From the NCBI GenBank assembly GCA_020912385.1, contig CP087212.1, positions 558,001-622,000 on the forward strand: a stretch of 64,000 nt of DNA, written 5' to 3'. Below are positions 22,089-33,741 of this stretch, piece after piece (the stretch's first letter is position 1; the number at the start of each line of letters is the position of its first letter). Position numbers and translations under genes: made by a program. The DNA comes from Neofusicoccum parvum. Its lineage: Eukaryota > Ascomycota > Dothideomycetes > Botryosphaeriales > Botryosphaeriaceae. The notes beneath the pieces were generated by a model. The model was not told where the DNA came from, searched no databases, and saw only the letters and a program-made list of their open reading frames with translations.

Positions 22089-23052
22089 GCGGTGAATATC
22101 CTACGTGAATGCGCTTGCTGCTCGTCTCACGCGTTTCGGGAGCAGTTTCTCCTTGTGTTGGCTACGATGTCTCAAGCGCGACCGTTTTGCTTGTCAAGCT
22201 CAGCTCTTTCATGTCCTACCTCGAGAATCCGCTTATGGCTAGGATGTACGAAGTAAGCAACACGAAACTAGATAAAGTGGATCGTGATAGTTGGCATGCT
22301 GTGATACTCGACCCCTCTTGGCGGAATTCCAGCCTTGTTAAGATGTGTGCCAACGGTAGAAGGAGCCTAATCGACCTCAATATCAGTAGACAATTAGTTG
22401 GAGGATAAGTGAAGATACCAGCAAAGCAGTTGCATCCATAAAAAGCAGCATGTAAGACCCGTTATCTCACAGCTGAAGACCGTGGTATTTCTCTTATTCT
22501 CCGAAGTCCGGAGAGAAGACATCGGGATTACTAAATTTGGAAGCTCAGCCGTCCCGACCCGTCCCGACATGAGCGGAAAAAGCAGAATCCAACAAAAAAC
22601 CAGCAGGACCCGTGCAACACTCGTTCACTTGTTCATTTCAGTGAATCGCTTGCTTGCAAGGTTGGGGGGTATGGCATTCGAGATGGAGATGGCACTATGA
22701 CTATTTTTTTGGTACACAACAATGCAGCAAGCCCCACAGCAAGAGTAAACGCAGTAAACGCAGTAAACGCACAACAACGCAACTGCCTGCCTGCCTACGA
22801 CGTGATTTCGTACAAAAGAGAAAAATAAAGTCTAGAACTCAAGGTTGCGGGAGAAGAAATTGGGGGAATAGGACTTCTCTTCAATACCCCATGCAACGTT
22901 AGCGGAACTGGGATAGATTTACACAAAAATTACCCAAGCACCACGACCACCTCCTAAAAAAATCATATCCTCTCTTTCATCTCTACCAATAAAGGCTCTC
23001 ATACTCCGTTCCGCTTCGCTGCTTGTGACCGCAATAGACCTGCTGCACGCGT
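22089..23052. other. convergent intergenic region
   Basis: Tail-to-tail spacer between the monooxygenase and the E2 gene. It includes a short tandem repeat at 22745 (listed separately) and a CTGC-rich run after it. No gene recognised. Confidence 0.55.
22745..22771. repeat. three tandem copies of a 9-bp unit
   Basis: The unit GTAAACGCA occurs three times in a row without mismatch, followed by ACAACAACGC and CTGCCTGCCTGCCT. It is a simple sequence repeat in an intergenic spacer with no sign of function. Confidence 0.85.
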
Positions 23053-24688
23053 TTATAGCAGCAGCTCGAGAGGGTTCTCGACGACCTTCTTCAGCGCCTT
23101 CATGAACTCACCACCGACAGCGCCGTCAACGACCCTGTGGTCAAAAGAGCCAGTCAGGCAAATCTGGTCGTCCCACTCAATGCCAGTGCCATCCTCGGTT
23201 TCGACGGGAATCGCGACCTTCTTGGTGGTGCCGACAGCAACGATGGCAGCCTGAGGGCTGTTGATAATCGAGGTGAAGCGGTCGATAGCGTCGTTCATAC
23301 CCATGTTGGAGATGGTGAAGGTGCCGCCCTGGAACTCCTCAGGCTTAAGCTTGTTCTCCTTGGCGCGCTTACCCAGGTCCTTGATCTGGGCAGAGATGGA
23401 CTGCAGACCAAGACCGGTAACGTTCTTGACAATGGGGGTGATCAGGCCGGTGGGAGTGGCGACAGCGACGGAGATGTCAACGTTGTTGTGCTGGCGGATA
23501 ACGGCCTCGCCGTTCTCCTCAATCCAGGAAGAGTTGGCGACGGGGACCTTGCGGAGGGCGACAGAGCAGGCCTTAATCAGGAAGTCGTTCACGGAAAGCC
23601 TGTAGGCACCGTCGGCGGAAGCGTTGAGAGCAGTGCGGAGCTTGAGGAGCTTGCTGACGGAAACAGTGGAGGAGACGAAGTAGTGGGCATTCTCGTGCAG
23701 CGACTGGGCCATGCGAGAGGCAATGACCTTGCGCATGCTACTGGCGGGAGTGTCCTCATAGGAAGCAGCGGAAGCAGCGGGAGCGGCAGTGGACTGGAAC
23801 TTCTCGACGTCGGCCAGGGTGATGCGGCCAGCGGGGCCGGTGCCCTTGACCTGGCCGATCGGCACACCCTTCTCGAGCGCAAGCTTCTTAGCAGCAGGGG
23901 CAATCACAGGCTCGCGGTCGAGGACAGGCTGGAGGCGGGCGCCAGTGGATTCGGACTCCTGGGCGGCGGGGGCCGCCTGCTTGGGAGCCTCAGAGGCAGC
24001 GGGTGCAGCGGCCTTGGGCTCCTCCTTGGGCGGGGCAGCGGCGCCCTTGTCGCCACCAGCGTCCGCGGCGGTGAAATCGGCAAAGGCGGAGACGTCGCCG
24101 CCCTCCTCAACCATGACGGCAATGGGCTGTTGTCCTGTCAATCCAAACTCTTCAGCTTCTCGTTGTGACCGGGATTGTGCTTACGCTGCCGACAGCGACG
24201 TCCTTGGAGCCAGAGTCCTTCAGGACCTTGGCGAGAACACCCTCCTCCTGGAACTCAAAGTCCATCTGCGCCTTGTCCGTCTCGATCTCCACAAGGACCT
24301 CGCCGGGGTTGATGGCGTCGCCGGGCTGCTTCTGCCACGTGCCGATGTTGCCGGCGGTCATGGTCGGCGACAGCGCGGGCATGCTCACGACCGTGTGCGG
24401 GGGGAAGGCTGTCGGCAGCTCGCGTCAGTGCTCTGATCTTGCGCATTGAGTGCTGTGGGAGGCGTGGAACCAACATTTGGATGCATAGTAGCGGGCGAGA
24501 GCTGAGATAGCGGGCGCGGATCGTCTGAGGCGCGGAAAAGCCGACGGTCAGCAAATCTTCAGCGCCATTGAGAAGCATTGGGCAGCTCACGCAGAGAACA
24601 GCTGCGACCTCGACAGAGTGCGCAGGCCGGCAGCGGAGCGCAGGCAGGACTGGCCGGAGCTGCGCGAAAGAACGGCGGCGGCGGACAT
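23053..24688 (-). CDS. LAT1: dihydrolipoamide acetyltransferase (E2) of pyruvate dehydrogenase, mitochondrial
   Basis: Four exons, complement of 23053..24126, 24185..24408, 24475..24524 and 24591..24688, encode 481 residues, almost the length of yeast Lat1 (482). The first exons give a Ser/Arg-rich presequence ([20 protein letters not shown]) and the small exon 2 ends in LARYYASK; joined to exon 3 this reads [20 protein letters not shown]. The lipoyl domain follows with the lipoylated lysine in [12 protein letters not shown], then an Ala/Pro-rich linker, the E1/E3-binding domain (ARRL-like [13 protein letters not shown]...[11 protein letters not shown]) and the catalytic domain ending with the active-site [12 protein letters not shown]. 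It moves acetyl groups from lipoyl-lysine to CoA in the mitochondrial matrix. The start codon is 461 bp from that of SEC7, head to head. Confidence 0.95.
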
Positions 24689-25149
24689 GATGGCGGCGCG
24701 GGCGGTGGTGGTGGGCGTGGGGTGCGCGAGAGCGACGCTGTGGCGGGCGCAGGAACAGCGGGCGGAGAGTCGGAGGGAGGAGCAGCCCCGGAGCCTAGAC
24801 GACCCTTAAGAATTATGGGGGTCGGAGGGATGGAGTGAAGAGTGGTGGAGGGTGTTGTCGTCCCAGCGGCTCAACAGCTTTACTTTTCGCTGGGGCTTCC
24901 GATCCGGGCGGGCCACGGCCTTCGGACATGGAATTCGCCGCGCCAAGCACCGCCCGCCCAGGGCTCCAGGGCTGCCGCGCAGTTTAGGGACAGCTTTCGG
25001 CTTACATCACTCTCCCGGCACGTTGCACTTCTGGCTACCCAGCGCCAAATAATTAATGAGACTGCAGCCTCGACCTCCCGGCGACGCCGCACCCGCTATG
25101 TGCTGAGTCCTGCTCCCGCGATACCCACCCGACCCACGAATTGGACACC
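24689..25149. promoter_or_regulatory. shared 461-bp region between LAT1 and SEC7 start codons
   Basis: Holds both promoters and leaders. A small upstream open frame on the SEC7 side is listed separately. No TATA box recognised. Confidence 0.6.
25056..25106 (+). promoter_or_regulatory. possible uORF in the SEC7 leader
   Basis: ATG at 25056 opens 16 codons ending at TGA 25104-25106, 43 bp before the SEC7 ATG. A second ATG at 25098 lies in the same frame and stops after one more codon. If the transcript starts upstream of 25056, ribosomes would meet these first. The transcript start is not known from sequence. Confidence 0.35.
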
Positions 25150-28100
25150 ATGGCCGACACCGAGCCTCCGAGAGACGACCAGGACACCAAGTCAGACGAG
25201 CACAGGGAGGAGCAAGCTCCGCCGCCCGAGCACTCCGACCATGACGCCGCCGCCGAGCCAGAGACAGATGGCCACGCGGAACAGGAGCCCGCGCAACCCT
25301 CTGAGCGGGTAGACGAGGCAGACGAAAAGCCAGAGCAAGAGCAGACAGAGCTCGACGCCCCCGCTGAGGCAGGCGCGCCGGTCCCGGAGGCCGCTGGCGA
25401 CGATGCCCGCGAGGAACAGCCCCAATCACCACAGCCAGAGCACATAGCGCCTCCGACAATATCATTACCAGAGGAGCAAAGCGACCACGATGCGCAACAC
25501 GAACGCCCGCCTACCGAGTCCTCCGACCACGCCGTGCCGCCGTCCCCGTCAGCCCGCCTGCGCACAGATTCCCAGTCGACCGCAGCCACGAACGCGACCG
25601 CGAGAACGACTACACGAAGTTCCCTCGTATTTGTGATAACAGCGCTGGAGACCATTGCTGCCTCGAAGGATGCGCGAAGAACCAAGAAGTTGGCCGACAC
25701 CACCCAGAAGGCGCTGTCGGCTATCAAAGGCGATGGCGATCCCTCTACAATCGACCCGGAAATCTTATTCGAGCCTCTGCAGCTGGCCACCGAGGCGAAC
25801 ACGGTGCAGGTCGTCACCACTGCCCTCGACTGCATTGGCAAACTCATCAGCTACTCGTACTTCTCCTACCCCTCCGAGCAACCTGCCGGCTCTCCGGAAC
25901 AGCCCGCGCTTATCGATCGCGCCATCGACACAATATGCGACTGTTTCCAGATGGATGCTACACACGCAGATATCGAGCTGCAGATTCTAAAGTCTCTCCT
26001 GTCCGCGATATTGAACGACAAAATCGTGGTGCATGGAGCCGGTCTTCTGAAGGCTGTCAGGCAGACATACAACATTTTCCTGCACTCGAAATCCAGTAAC
26101 AATCAACAAGTGGCCCAGGGTGCGTTGACCCAGATGGTCGGAACCGTGTTCGAACGAGTAAAGTCAAGATTACGCGTAAAGGAAGCAAGGATCAATCTAT
26201 CCAAGACATCCCTGCACAAGAATAGTTCCGGCGACGTTTCTGCGGAAGGTGGCGACATCGGAGGGGTCGATGCCAACGGAGATGGTGAACAGGAAGCAGA
26301 ATCTCCCGAGAGTGCTTCAGAGTTGCCCGTCGAGAAGGATGGGAGCGCCAAGATTACCCTCCAGAGCTTTGAAAACCGCAAAAGTTTTGACGACGCAAGG
26401 ATCGCAGACAATGCACCCACCCTTGTCACAAGAAACAAGACTCGCCGCGCGCCATCTCGTGCAAATACGCTGCAATCCAATGACGGCCAGGAGAGCACGG
26501 ATCCCACCGAGGAAGAGGAGGAAGACGAGATCTACGTCAAGGATGCGTACCTTGTCTTCCGCGCCATGTGCCGCCTTAGCATCAAATCTGTTCCCCTGGA
26601 AGAGGCACAGAACGTTCGTTCCCAAAGTATGAGGTCAAAGCTCTTGTCGCTCCACATCATCCACACCATCCTTCACAACAACGTTGCCGTCTTTGTTTCT
26701 CCGTACGCCACCATCAGAAGCAACAGCGCAGCCGAGCCAACGACCTTCGTGCAAGCAATTAAGCAGTATCTTTGCCTCAGTCTGAGTCGGAACGGAGCTA
26801 GCTCGCTGAAGCAAGTTTTCGAAATCAGCTGCGAGATTTTCTGGCTGATGTTGCATCAATTACGAGTGATGCTCAAGAAGGAGATAGAGGTGTTCATGAA
26901 GGAGATTTATCTTGCCATCCTGGAGAAGCGTAGTGCCCCCGCTTTCCAAAAGCAGTATATTCTGCAAATCCTCCATCGACTTGGAGGCGACCCAAGAGCT
27001 GTCGTGGAGATTTACCTCAATTATGACTGTGACAGGACTGCATTGGATAACCATTTCCAGAAGATTGTGGAGCACTTGTCTAGAATATCCAGCACTCCAG
27101 TCGCAATTACGTCACAGCAGCAGCAAGCATATCAGGAACATCACGCAAAACACCAAGCTACCAGCCCAACAGATTGGCAGACTCGGGCAACCCTACCGCC
27201 TTCGCTCGCAACAGTCTCACTTCAGCCCGGGAATGAGATGGACCAGGGCTTCCCACCTGAGTACTCTCTAAAGCAAGAGTCCCTCGAAGCACTAGTTGAA
27301 ATTCTTCGATCACTGGTAAACTGGTCTCAACAAAGTATTTCGGACGCTGCTGCTGCTGCAAGTTTGCGTGAAAACGGCGGAAGGCCTTCCAACGATGACA
27401 TTCGGGACTCTATAGACAACAGGGCCAATCTTTCTGCATCCCCTGCGCTGGACTCTCCCAATGGGCCTGGCACACCAGTTCCGGAGGACGACCCGAACCA
27501 GCTGGAGAGGGCTAAGCAGCGCAAGACAGCATTGAACCACGCTGTCCGGCAATTCAACTACAAGCCAAAGAAGGGAATCAAAGTCCTGCTCAAGGAAGGC
27601 TTCATTCCGTCGAATTCTCCAGAGGACATTGCGAGATTCTGCCTGACAAATGAGCAGATCGACAAGAAGGCTCTCGGAGAATACCTCGGAGAAGGAGATG
27701 AAGAAAACGTTAAGATCATGCACTCTTTCGTTGACTTGATGGACTTCACTCGAACACGTTTCGTTGATTCTTTGCGGCGTTTCCTCCAGAGTTTCCGACT
27801 TCCGGGCGAGGGGCAGAAGATTGATCGTTTCATGCTCAAGTTCGCTGAAAGATACATGGCTGGTAACCCAAGCGCTTTTGCGAACGCCGACACTGCTTAC
27901 GTCCTGGCATACTCGGTAATCATGTTGAACACCGATCTGCACAGTGCAAAGATAAGGAGCGCGCGTATGACACCTGAGGATTTCATCAAGAACAACCGAG
28001 GAATCAACGACAATGCAGACCTTCCGGATGATTACCTCAAAGGCATCTACGAAGAGATTGCCAGCAATGAGATTGTCCTTGACACCGAGCGGGAGAATGC

Positions 28101-31100
28101 GGCAAACCTTGGCCAACTACCACAACCCAACCAAGGAGGCCTGGGCAGTATTGGACAGGCCTTTGCTAATGTGGGCCGAGACCTGCAGAGAGAGGCTTAT
28201 ATCCAAGCGTCCGAGCAGATGGCGAACAAGACGGAACAGCTATACAAGAGTTTGATGAGGGCGCAACGACGAGGACCCACTCGTTTCCCAGTCTCGAAGT
28301 TTATTCCAGCGTCATCGTTTAAGCATGTTGGTCCCATGTTCGCAGTGACCTGGATGCCCTTCCTCACTGCGCTTTCTGGCCCCGCCCAGGACACACACAA
28401 TCTCGAGATCATCAAGCTGTGTATGGAAGGGCAGAAGCTTGCTATCAGAATTGCCTGCCTCTTTGACCTTGAAGATCCTCGTCAAGCCTTTGTCGCCTCC
28501 CTGTCACGTTTCACAAACCTCTACAATCTCAATGAGATGAAGGCTAAGAACATCGAGGCTTTGTACGCCCTGCTGGACGTGGCTCAACATGAAGGCAACC
28601 TGCTGAAGGAATCGTGGCGGGACATCCTTACTTGCATCAGCCAGCTGGATCGGTTCCAACTCATTTCCGCGGGAATAGAAGACACTGCTGTGCCTGATCT
28701 GATGCGTAGCAACTCACAATCATCGTCCAAGACTTCGACACCGTCAAGAAAATCTCTCCAGGTGCCGAACAGGAATAGGCCGAGGTCGGGGACATCGAAC
28801 CTGTACCAGTCCGAGGCAGCCGCGGAGAGCAGATCCGCAGACATGGTTCGAGCAGTAGACCGAATTTTCACAAACACCGCCAACCTCTCTGGTGACGCCA
28901 TTGTACAGTTTGTCAGAGCTCTGACACAGGTGAGCTGGCAGGAAATCCAGTCCTCCGGACAGAGCGAATCTCCACGCACCTACAGTTTGCAGAAGCTGGT
29001 TGAAATCAGCAGCTACAACATGAACCGTGTGCGTTTCGAGTGGACAAACATTTGGCAAATTCTTGGCGAGCATTTCAATCAAGTTGGTTGCCACACGAAT
29101 ACCAATGTTGTTTTCTTCGCGCTCAACTCTCTGCGTCAACTGTCCATGAAGTTCATGGAGATCGGAGAGCTGCCCGGTTTCAAGTTCCAGAAAGACTTCC
29201 TGAAGCCTTTTGAGCACATCATGAAGAATACAAGCGTGGTCACTGTCAAGGACATGGTACTGAGATGCTTGATCCAAATGATCCAGGCAAGAGGAGAGAA
29301 CATCAGAAGTGGTTGGCGAACGATGTTCGGCGTCTTCACCGTGGCTGCCAAGGAGCCATACGGTACGTTGCATTCTTCGTCGATGATCATACCATACTAA
29401 CAGCATGAGCAGAGGGCATCGTTAACCTTGCCTTTGACAACATCACGCAAGTCTACAGCACCAGATTCGGCGTTGTCATCTCACAGGGCGCATTTGCCGA
29501 CTTGGTTGTTTGCTTGACTGAGTTCTCGAAGAACCACAAGTTCCAGAGAAAGTCGCTACAGGCGATCGAGACACTCAAGTCCACTGTTCCCAAGATGCTG
29601 AGAACACCTGAGTGTCCGTTGTCTATTGACTCGGGCAAACCCAAAGATGAGCCCCAGGCTGCTGATGTACCCAAACAACCAACCCGCCAGACACAAGAGG
29701 AGCAATTCTGGTTCCCTGTACTGTTCGCCTACCATGATGTTCTAATGACGGGCGAGGACTTGGAAGTCCGATCACGGTAAGAATGCTACAGTTCAAAGGG
29801 AGGATCTTATGCTAACGTGTATCCTAGGGCCTTGACGTATCTTTTCGAAACCCTGACTCAGTACGGATCTGCTTTCCCACGGGATTTCTGGGACACTCTG
29901 TGGCGCCAAATTCTCTACCCCATCTTCATGGTCCTTAGGTCCAAGTCTGAGATGTCGAATGCGCTGAACCACGAAGAGCTCACCGTTTGGCTTTCCACGA
30001 CGTTCATTCAGGCTCTTCGCCACATGATAAACCTTTTCACGCACTTCTTCGAGTCGCTCGAATACATGCTTGATCGCTTCCTTGAGCTCCTGGCCCTCTG
30101 CATTTGCCAGGAAAATGATACCCTTGCCAGAATTGGCAGCAACTGCCTACAACAGCTCGTTCATCAGAACGTCACTAAATTCACACCAGAGCATTGGGAG
30201 AAGATTGTCAGCGCTTTCGTTGATCTTTTCAACCGAACCGAGGCCACTGCACTATTCTCCGCAGCCACATCCGGATCCTACACCCCGGCCGCCAATGGCG
30301 CGAAGACACCGAAGGCACAGTCTGATACTCAAAGCCTCTCCGACCTGCCACTGGACTCGGGAGATGACCGGAGTGAGATCGATGATCCCAACGCCCTCGG
30401 CATTAACGGCCTCATGAGCCCTCGCCGTGGATCGGCAGCCGTTTCTGATGATGAGGGCCACACCAATGGCTCCGCCCGCATGGAGCTTGAGGATTACAAA
30501 CCTACTGAAGGCCTGCAGCAAGCCCCGGTCGTTGTCACTGCCGCTCGTCGACGCTTCTTCAACCAGATCATCACGAAATGCGTGCTCCAGCTCCTCATGA
30601 TCGAGACGGTCAACGAGCTCTTCTCTAACGACGACGTCTACGCACAGATCCCCTCCCCTCAGCTCCTGCGCCTGATGATGCTCCTCAAGAAATCCTACCA
30701 GTTCGCTAAGCGCTTCAACGAGGACCGCGAGCTACGTACCAAGCTCTTCCGCGAGGGTTTCATGAAGCAGCCGCCCAACTTGCTCAAGCAAGAAAGCGGT
30801 TCGGCCGCCGTGTACGTGTCGATCCTGTTCCGCATGTACCACGACACCTCTTCAGAGCGCCGTCTCAACCGTGCCAACACGGAACAAGCGCTCATTCCCC
30901 TCTGCGTCGACATCGTCACGTCGTACATCCAGCTCGATGAGGAGACGCAGCAGCGCAACATCGTCACCTGGCGCCCCGTCGTCATCGACGTCCTCGACGG
31001 CTACGCCGGGTTCCCCGAACAGGATTTCGAGAAGCACGTCAAGGTCTTCGCGCCGCTGGTCGTCGGATTGCTGAACAGGGAGATGGGGCTCGAGCTGCAG

Positions 31101-31250
31101 AGGAGCGTTCAGGGGCTGCTGCAGCGCGTGTTGGAGGTTAAGGTCGGTATGGAGGCGGGCGGACTTGTGGTCGAGCGCGGGAGCCCGCTAGGGGAGAGGA
31201 GGCCGAGTGTTTTTGGAGGCGCGAGGAGGGGAAGTAGGGTGGGGAGGTAG
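25150..31250 (+). CDS. SEC7: Sec7 family Arf guanine-nucleotide exchange factor (BIG/Sec7 type)
   Basis: Three exons, 25150..29362, 29413..29776 and 29828..31250, encode 1999 residues (yeast Sec7: 2009). It activates Arf1 at the trans-Golgi and drives vesicle formation. Order: an acidic Glu/Asp/Pro-rich N-terminus (1-150); the DCB domain (SSLVFVITALETIAASKDAR onward); an insert of low complexity; the HUS domain with the HUS box LNYDCD near residue 624; the Sec7 domain about residues 790-980, with the catalytic glutamic finger Glu887 in FRLPGEGQKIDRF and the AYVLAYSVIMLNTDLHSAKI segment; then helical HDS repeats. A Thr/Ser-rich loop (TPSRKS) lies near 1200. The ATG at 25150 is the first in frame with the conserved part. 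Exon 2 continues the HDS1 region (EGIVNLAFDNITQVYSTRFG). Confidence 0.95.
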
Positions 31251-32711
31251 ATTGGAGGTGGCGACATGGTAGATGGGCGAGACTAATGTTTTGGTAATGA
31301 GGGGATGGCGGAGGTCATGTTTTTTTCGGTTCGGCATGTGAGTACGACACGCATATGTGTAGAATGATTGGCGGGGAGGAAGGGGGGAGGGGGAGGCGGG
31401 GCTCTTGTTGTTACGTGCGCGCATCGAAAGGAAAGAAAAGCATGGAAAATAACAGCTTGTATCGACCAAGATGGTCGGACAGATCGTGGGGCGTTATATA
31501 TCTCTGGAAGAAGTTTTGTTTTTCGTTTCTTGGGCTGTGGTCTCGAGACAGAGGAGATTAGTCGTAGGATTTGTTTAACTTTGCTTCTTCGGTAATGCTT
31601 GCCTGTCCTGCTCTTGTGGTGTGTCGGTCGTCGGGTTTCTAGTGACAGTCGGTTTGGTGTTGGAGCACGAGTCCGTTGCGAGGTTTGACTAAGATACGAT
31701 TATGTGTATGAAGTAGCGTGCGGAGTTGGAACGTTTATCCAGATATGGATGAGCAATAAGCAATTGTGAGCTTCATCAATACGAATGCTCCGACTTTTGA
31801 CATGGTGACCAGACAGCTGCCAAGTCTGATTGAGTATGAAATGAGGCACGTAGCCTATACCCGCTGCAATGACGGGGTATCCGCCTAACCAGACTTTGAG
31901 TGTGTGGCTGCAGAGGTTTAAAAGGAGAATGCAGAGTAAATCAAGGCTCGTTATACACCGTGCTCAACATCATCAATGCACAGCTACTATCCTTGTGGCA
32001 TTTGAAGCCACAAGCTTGACTGGAGATTCTAGATGGCCTAATCTTTTCCTCATAGCGTTCCAGCTATATTGAAGAGCATGGAGATCGTCATCACGGAAGA
32101 ACGATGATGGTGAGGTCCATTCGCCTAAAGTATTAGACTTTCTTGTGTTGGAGAGCTATTGGGAGGTAAGGACGAACTAGAGAATCTGCTGTCCGTAGGG
32201 GAAATGTACATATCTCATTTATGTACAACTTTGTAGAAAATTTTGATTGGTAGCGGCTCTCCACGCGTCTGAGTAGTCCACTAGTGCATTTCAAGACGGC
32301 ACCTCTGAAAGATATTGTTTAATACTAGAGTGCCTAAAATTATCAAAACATAAAAGTGGCGACAAACAACATGCAGTAATGATTTTCATCTACAGCCATC
32401 ATTTTCATTGTGGATTTTACCTATCTGAAGCTGTAGAGCTAGAAATTATCAGAAGGCAGGGGAGCGAAGACAGGTAGTGAAAGGGTTCGTTTCATCTCTG
32501 TGCCAATGAATCTTGCCAGGTGACACTGTTGAATTGGCGATGAACAATTGAAGTGACATTCTTTTTGGATTTAACCTTGTAGCTGAGAAAACATATGTGA
32601 TAACCTAGAACACCTGAAAGAATGCCCCACCCCGTGTTCCTTAACTTTCCCGTAACATCCTACCTGATCGTATCAACGGACAGATTGTCCATGCATCCAA
32701 CCAAAAGCCGT
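31251..32711. other. 1.5-kb AT-richer convergent region, no gene seen
   Basis: Tail-to-tail spacer between SEC7 and a small minus-strand gene. It is clearly richer in A and T than the genes around it. I looked for transposon ends, transposase remnants and tRNA boxes and found none. Possible relic DNA, but unsupported. Confidence 0.5.
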
Positions 32712-33294
32712 TTAACCACCCTGTCTGGCCTTCTCAGCGCAGATAAGAGCAATGACTCTGCTCAGCTCGGCGCTCTGCGCAAATTGCTCCTTCTTCGTCT
32801 CCTCGGAGACGTTCTCGTCCTTTGCCAGCTCGCTGCCGAGCTGGAGCATGCGGTTCTGAAGTGCCAGCATCTTGGAGAGGGTGTTGTCCAAGAATGGTGC
32901 GGAGAAGGACACGGCGTCTGGCGACGAGTTCTGCAGCCGGATCTCGAGCTTGCGCGGCTGCTTCTTGCCGTTGACGGCAGTTTGCTCTTGTGGGGGTGGC
33001 GCGGGTGCGCTGTGGCACAGAAACCTGTTAGCGAGGCGGAAGAGGGCAGAGATGGAAGTATCAAGTGAATATAAGATTGGAGAGGATAGCTGCAGGACGG
33101 GAAGGAGGAGATTCTTACGCAACGGGGCGTTCGGCAAAAGTCATGTTCTCTGCCATCTCGGCCACGCGGTTTGCAATGCGGGCGGCCATGATTTCGTAGG
33201 CCGAGGGCCTGGCTGACGCAACGGCCGGGGCGGCGGACTTTGCGTGCGACTTGCGCAGAGCGCTTGACTGCTTCTGCAGTTCCGTCGAAGGCAT
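32712..33294 (-). CDS. small helical protein of unknown function
   Basis: Two exons, complement of 32712..33009 and 33119..33294, encode 157 residues; the 109-bp intron has GTAAG and CACAG ends and phases agree. The N-terminal third is Ala/Ser/Lys-rich and leads into EIMAARIANRVAEMAENMTF. After a Pro-rich turn (APAPPPQEQ) come KLEIRLQNSSPDAVSFSAPF and a long amphipathic helix, about residues 95-150 (LSKMLALQNRMLQLGSELAK, then EETKKEQFAQSAELSRVIAL), which suggests a coiled coil and a protein-protein role. There is no signal peptide or membrane segment. I do not recognise the family. It is divergent from the acyltransferase at 33742 (447 bp apart). Confidence 0.75.
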
Positions 33295-33741
33295 GATGGA
33301 TGGGCGTTGCGGAAGTGCTGTAGAGAAACTTGTGGAGGTGGAGAAAAAGGGAGACCGGAGGGTAAAGAGCTTTGAGACTCGCAGCTAGAGAGATATGATG
33401 TGGAGAAGCAGGGAATAGCAGGAAATGGGGCGCCAGGCAAGTGGCTGAAAGTGGAGGCGCGGATCGGGTGGTGCTGCACGCAACCCTGTTTGACCCCTGC
33501 GACGCTGGCGTCATTGTGCGACGGCACGCGCCACACCGGCCAAGTCCACCGCAGCTCCCGTCATCCTCATAACGCACCTCGCCAGGCCTGGCCGCGCGCA
33601 CACGACATGTCGCCGTCGACGCTGCCACTTCCGATGTCGCGGACAAGAGACTGTTGATGAGCAGTGAGTGTTGGCTGTCTGGCTGCTCTTAGCGGCAAGA
33701 GTCCGCGCGCTGGGGCTAACGTCATAGGGCAGGCAGCCCCA
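33295..33741. promoter_or_regulatory. divergent region between the 157-residue protein and the acyltransferase
   Basis: 447 bp between outward start codons. An ATG at 33607 opens a short 16-codon frame ending at 33657, a possible uORF for the acyltransferase. No TATA box recognised. Confidence 0.4.

Noticed and set aside
23137..24168. 343-codon open frame antisense to the E2 gene
   Set aside because: Same reason: a mirror of a well-supported coding exon with third-position GC bias.
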